From: Anaerolineae bacterium
Lineage (GTDB): Bacteria > Chloroflexota > Anaerolineae > Aggregatilineales > Ch27
Length of the DNA: 45,121 nt
Direction: 5' to 3'
Assembly: GCA_013178165.1 (NCBI GenBank)
Contig: JABLXG010000027.1
Location: 1 to 45,121 of the forward strand
Shown: piece by piece, positions 43,562-45,121 of the stretch
Numbering within the stretch: the stretch's first letter is position 1
Layout of the letters: each line of letters begins with the position of its first letter
Notes under the pieces: generated by a model
Seen by the model: only the letters and a program-made list of their open reading frames with translations
What the model was told of the DNA's origin: nothing
Databases searched by the model: none
Translations under genes and position numbers: made by a program

Positions 43562-44917
43562 TCAGACTCCTTCCACCAGCGCCTTCGCCAGCCGGTTATG
43601 CCGTTCCAGAACAACCGGCAGATCGATCGTTTCCAGCTGCTCGTGCCGCACTACCACGCGCCCGTTGATGACAGTGTAGTCTGCATTGACCGGCATACAG
43701 AACAGCAGCGCAGCAACTGGATCGTGCAGGGCGCCGGCAAAGCCTGCCTGCGCCAGATCATAGGCAGCAAAATCCGCTGCCATACCGGGCGCAAGAGCGC
43801 CGATATCATCCCGCCCCAGCACCTTTGCCCCACCGCGCGTCGCCAGTTCCAGCGCTTCCCGCGCCGAAAGCGCTGCCGGATCGCCAGCCAGACGCTGTAG
43901 CAGCAACGCCTGCCGCGCCTCAGCCAGCAAATGCCCGCTGTCATTGGACGCCGAACCATCCACCCCCAGCCCTACTGACACGCCCGCGTCAATCATGGCC
44001 CGGACAGGCGCTATGCCGGAAGCCAGCCGTGCATTGGAGCTTGGGCAGTGCGCCACACCCGTCCCCGTGTGACTGAACAGCGCAATCTCGGCAGCATCGA
44101 GCTTGACGCAATGCGCGTGCCAAACATCCTCGCCGACCCATCCCACGCTCTGGATATAATCGCCAGGACGCATTCCGAACACTTCCTGGCTATAGTCGAT
44201 GTCGTTCTGGTTCTCCGCCAGGTGCGTGTGCAAGCGCACGCCATAGCTGCGGGCCATCACCGCCGATTCGTGCATCAGTGTGGGAGTCACGCTGAACGGC
44301 GAACAGGGGGCCAGACCAATCCGCAACATCGCATAGCGCTGGGCATCATGGTAGGTCTCGATCAAACGTTGCGAGTCAGCCAGAATCGCCCGCTCATCCT
44401 CCACAACCCGGTCCGGCGGTAACCCGCCCTTGCTTTCCCCGAGACTCATACTGCCGCGCATGGCGTGAAAACGAATCCCGATCTCCTGGGCGGCGCGGAT
44501 TTCATCGTCCAGCCTGCAGTCGTTGGGGAAGATATACAGGTGATCGCTGCTGGTTGTGCAACCCGAAAGAATCAGTTCCGCCATAGCGGTAAGCGCCGAA
44601 ACATACACGTGCTCAGCCCGCAACCCGGCCCAGATCGGATATAGGCTCTTGAGCCAGCCAAACAATTCCGAATTCTGGCAGGCAGGGATGACTCGTGTCA
44701 GTGTCTGATACATGTGGTGATGCGTGTTGACCAGACCCGGAAGAACCACATGCGTCCTCAGGTCAAGCACCTCATCAGCGCTGGCAGGCAACGAGTCAGT
44801 CTCGCCCACGGCTTCGATCACACCATCCCGGATAAACAACGCGCCGTTTTCAATCTCGCGGCGCGCCTCATCCATGGTGACCAGCCTGTAGATATGCCGT
44901 ACCAGAAGTGTTGTCAT
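43562..44917 (-). CDS. 8-oxoguanine-deaminase-like amidohydrolase
   Basis: A 451-residue amidohydrolase. The metal motif is LPGLVNTHHHMYQTLTR (HHH at 66-68), followed by THLAENQND, HAHCVKLD and GLGVDGSASND, matching the 8-oxoguanine deaminase group (which yields urate from 8-oxoguanine); ATZ/TRZ relatives are the main alternative. I start at ATG 44917, where GGAGG lies nine bases upstream; a GTG at 44926 overlaps that site. It is the first gene of the minus-strand island and has a good promoter just upstream. Confidence 0.88.
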   Translation of the reverse strand: MTTLLVRHIYRLVTMDEARREIENGALFIRDGVIEAVGETDSLPASADEVLDLRTHVVLPGLVNTHHHMYQTLTRVIPACQNSELFGWLKSLYPIWAGLRAEHVYVSALTAMAELILSGCTTSSDHLYIFPNDCRLDDEIRAAQEIGIRFHAMRGSMSLGESKGGLPPDRVVEDERAILADSQRLIETYHDAQRYAMLRIGLAPCSPFSVTPTLMHESAVMARSYGVRLHTHLAENQNDIDYSQEVFGMRPGDYIQSVGWVGEDVWHAHCVKLDAAEIALFSHTGTGVAHCPSSNARLASGIAPVRAMIDAGVSVGLGVDGSASNDSGHLLAEARQALLLQRLAGDPAALSAREALELATRGGAKVLGRDDIGALAPGMAADFAAYDLAQAGFAGALHDPVAALLFCMPVNADYTVINGRVVVRHEQLETIDLPVVLERHNRLAKALVEGV

Positions 44918-44947
44918 ACGGATCACCCTCCGGGGTATGTTCCGGAC

Positions 44948-44976
44948 ACTATACTATGGTGCGCCGTACTGGACAA
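44948..44976 (-). promoter_or_regulatory. Promoter at the head of the minus-strand purine array
   Basis: On the minus strand TTGTCC (44971-44976, four of six) and TATAGT (44948-44953, five of six) have a 17-base spacer. The predicted start near 44941 gives a leader of about 24 bases that includes the GGAGG site of the first gene. No other equally good promoter was seen within the array. Confidence 0.6.
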
Positions 44977-44994
44977 CACTCTCCGGCATGACGT

Positions 44995-45121
44995 CACGGC
45001 TGTTGCAAAGTTGTCAGGGAGGAGCCAGAAGCAGGTCAAGCGCCAGGTCGAGCCGAGCATTGAAGAAGCGGCGTGCTTGGGGAATGAAGTCGAACTTCAA
45101 CAACCGGATGAGCCCCAGGGT
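44995..45121 (-). mobile_element. End of a probable insertion sequence, cut by the window edge
   Basis: CACGGCTGTTGCAAAGT at 44995-45011 is the exact inverted copy of 111-127. Two bases inside it a minus-strand reading frame ends with TGA at 45014-45016, a layout typical of a transposase gene reaching its terminal repeat. The element runs off the right edge. Confidence 0.5.
45014..45121 (-). CDS. C-terminal fragment of a probable transposase
   Basis: The last 35 codons of a gene that enters from beyond the right edge. The frame is open from the edge to TGA 45014-45016 and reads as mostly helical, with LGLIRLLKFDFIPQARRFF and a leucine-rich end. I do not recognise a family from so short a piece; its position next to the inverted repeat is the reason for the call. 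Confidence 0.4.
   Translation of the reverse strand, partial: TLGLIRLLKFDFIPQARRFFNARLDLALDLLLAPP

Overview
The window reads as bacterial chromosome with GC-rich genes, most likely from a Chloroflexota/Anaerolineae-type organism. This is inferred from the mix of F420 biosynthesis genes, Pro/Thr-rich cell-surface linkers, an archaeal-type phosphoglycerate mutase and a split MFS/spermidine-synthase membrane domain; no marker gene fixes the taxonomy. No rRNA, tRNA or CRISPR array was seen. Both ends stop inside what looks like the same insertion-sequence family. A 17-bp inverted repeat lies with its outer edge exactly 127 bases from each end, so the window is probably a complete contig that broke at repeats.

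Left part, 0.3-18 kb, is mostly housekeeping on the plus strand. It holds a MoxR ATPase with a DUF58 protein, two membrane proteins in an oddly G/T-rich stretch, an archaeal-type phosphoglycerate mutase (minus), YvcK, and a lower-glycolysis run gap-pgk-tpiA whose gaps hold strong hairpins. Then come a membrane protein, a WecA/MraY-like transferase that lacks a usually conserved Asp, upp and ruvB from divergent promoters, a small DUF2905-like protein, queA, a purine nucleoside phosphorylase with its own promoter and palindrome, and a surface protein.

Right part, 18-45 kb, is one co-directional minus-strand array of 24 genes read from about 44.9 kb down to 18.1 kb, with a good sigma70-like promoter at its head. 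In transcription order it encodes an 8-oxoguanine deaminase-like amidohydrolase, a hydantoinase-type hydrolase, adenine deaminase, two different carbamoyltransferases, carbamate kinase, a threonine-synthase-like PLP enzyme, a glycosyltransferase, a small coiled-coil protein, a second PLP enzyme, an unknown protein and an SsnA-like aminohydrolase. These are followed by F420 genes (NADPH:F420 reductase, CofE, CofC), an LLM flavin/F420 oxidoreductase, XdhC, a metallophosphoesterase, a fused FAD/2Fe-2S hydroxylase subunit, a small membrane protein, an unknown 590-aa protein, the molybdenum hydroxylase large subunit, YqeB and a YqeC-MocA fusion.

The gene set strongly parallels the E. coli xdh-yge-yqe-ssnA purine region. 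The inferred job is anaerobic purine catabolism: deaminate bases, adjust oxidation state at a (probably selenium-dependent) Mo hydroxylase, open the rings, transfer carbamoyl groups to phosphate, and make ATP with carbamate kinase. The F420 module inside the array is the most unusual element and may supply the low-potential electrons for ring reduction.
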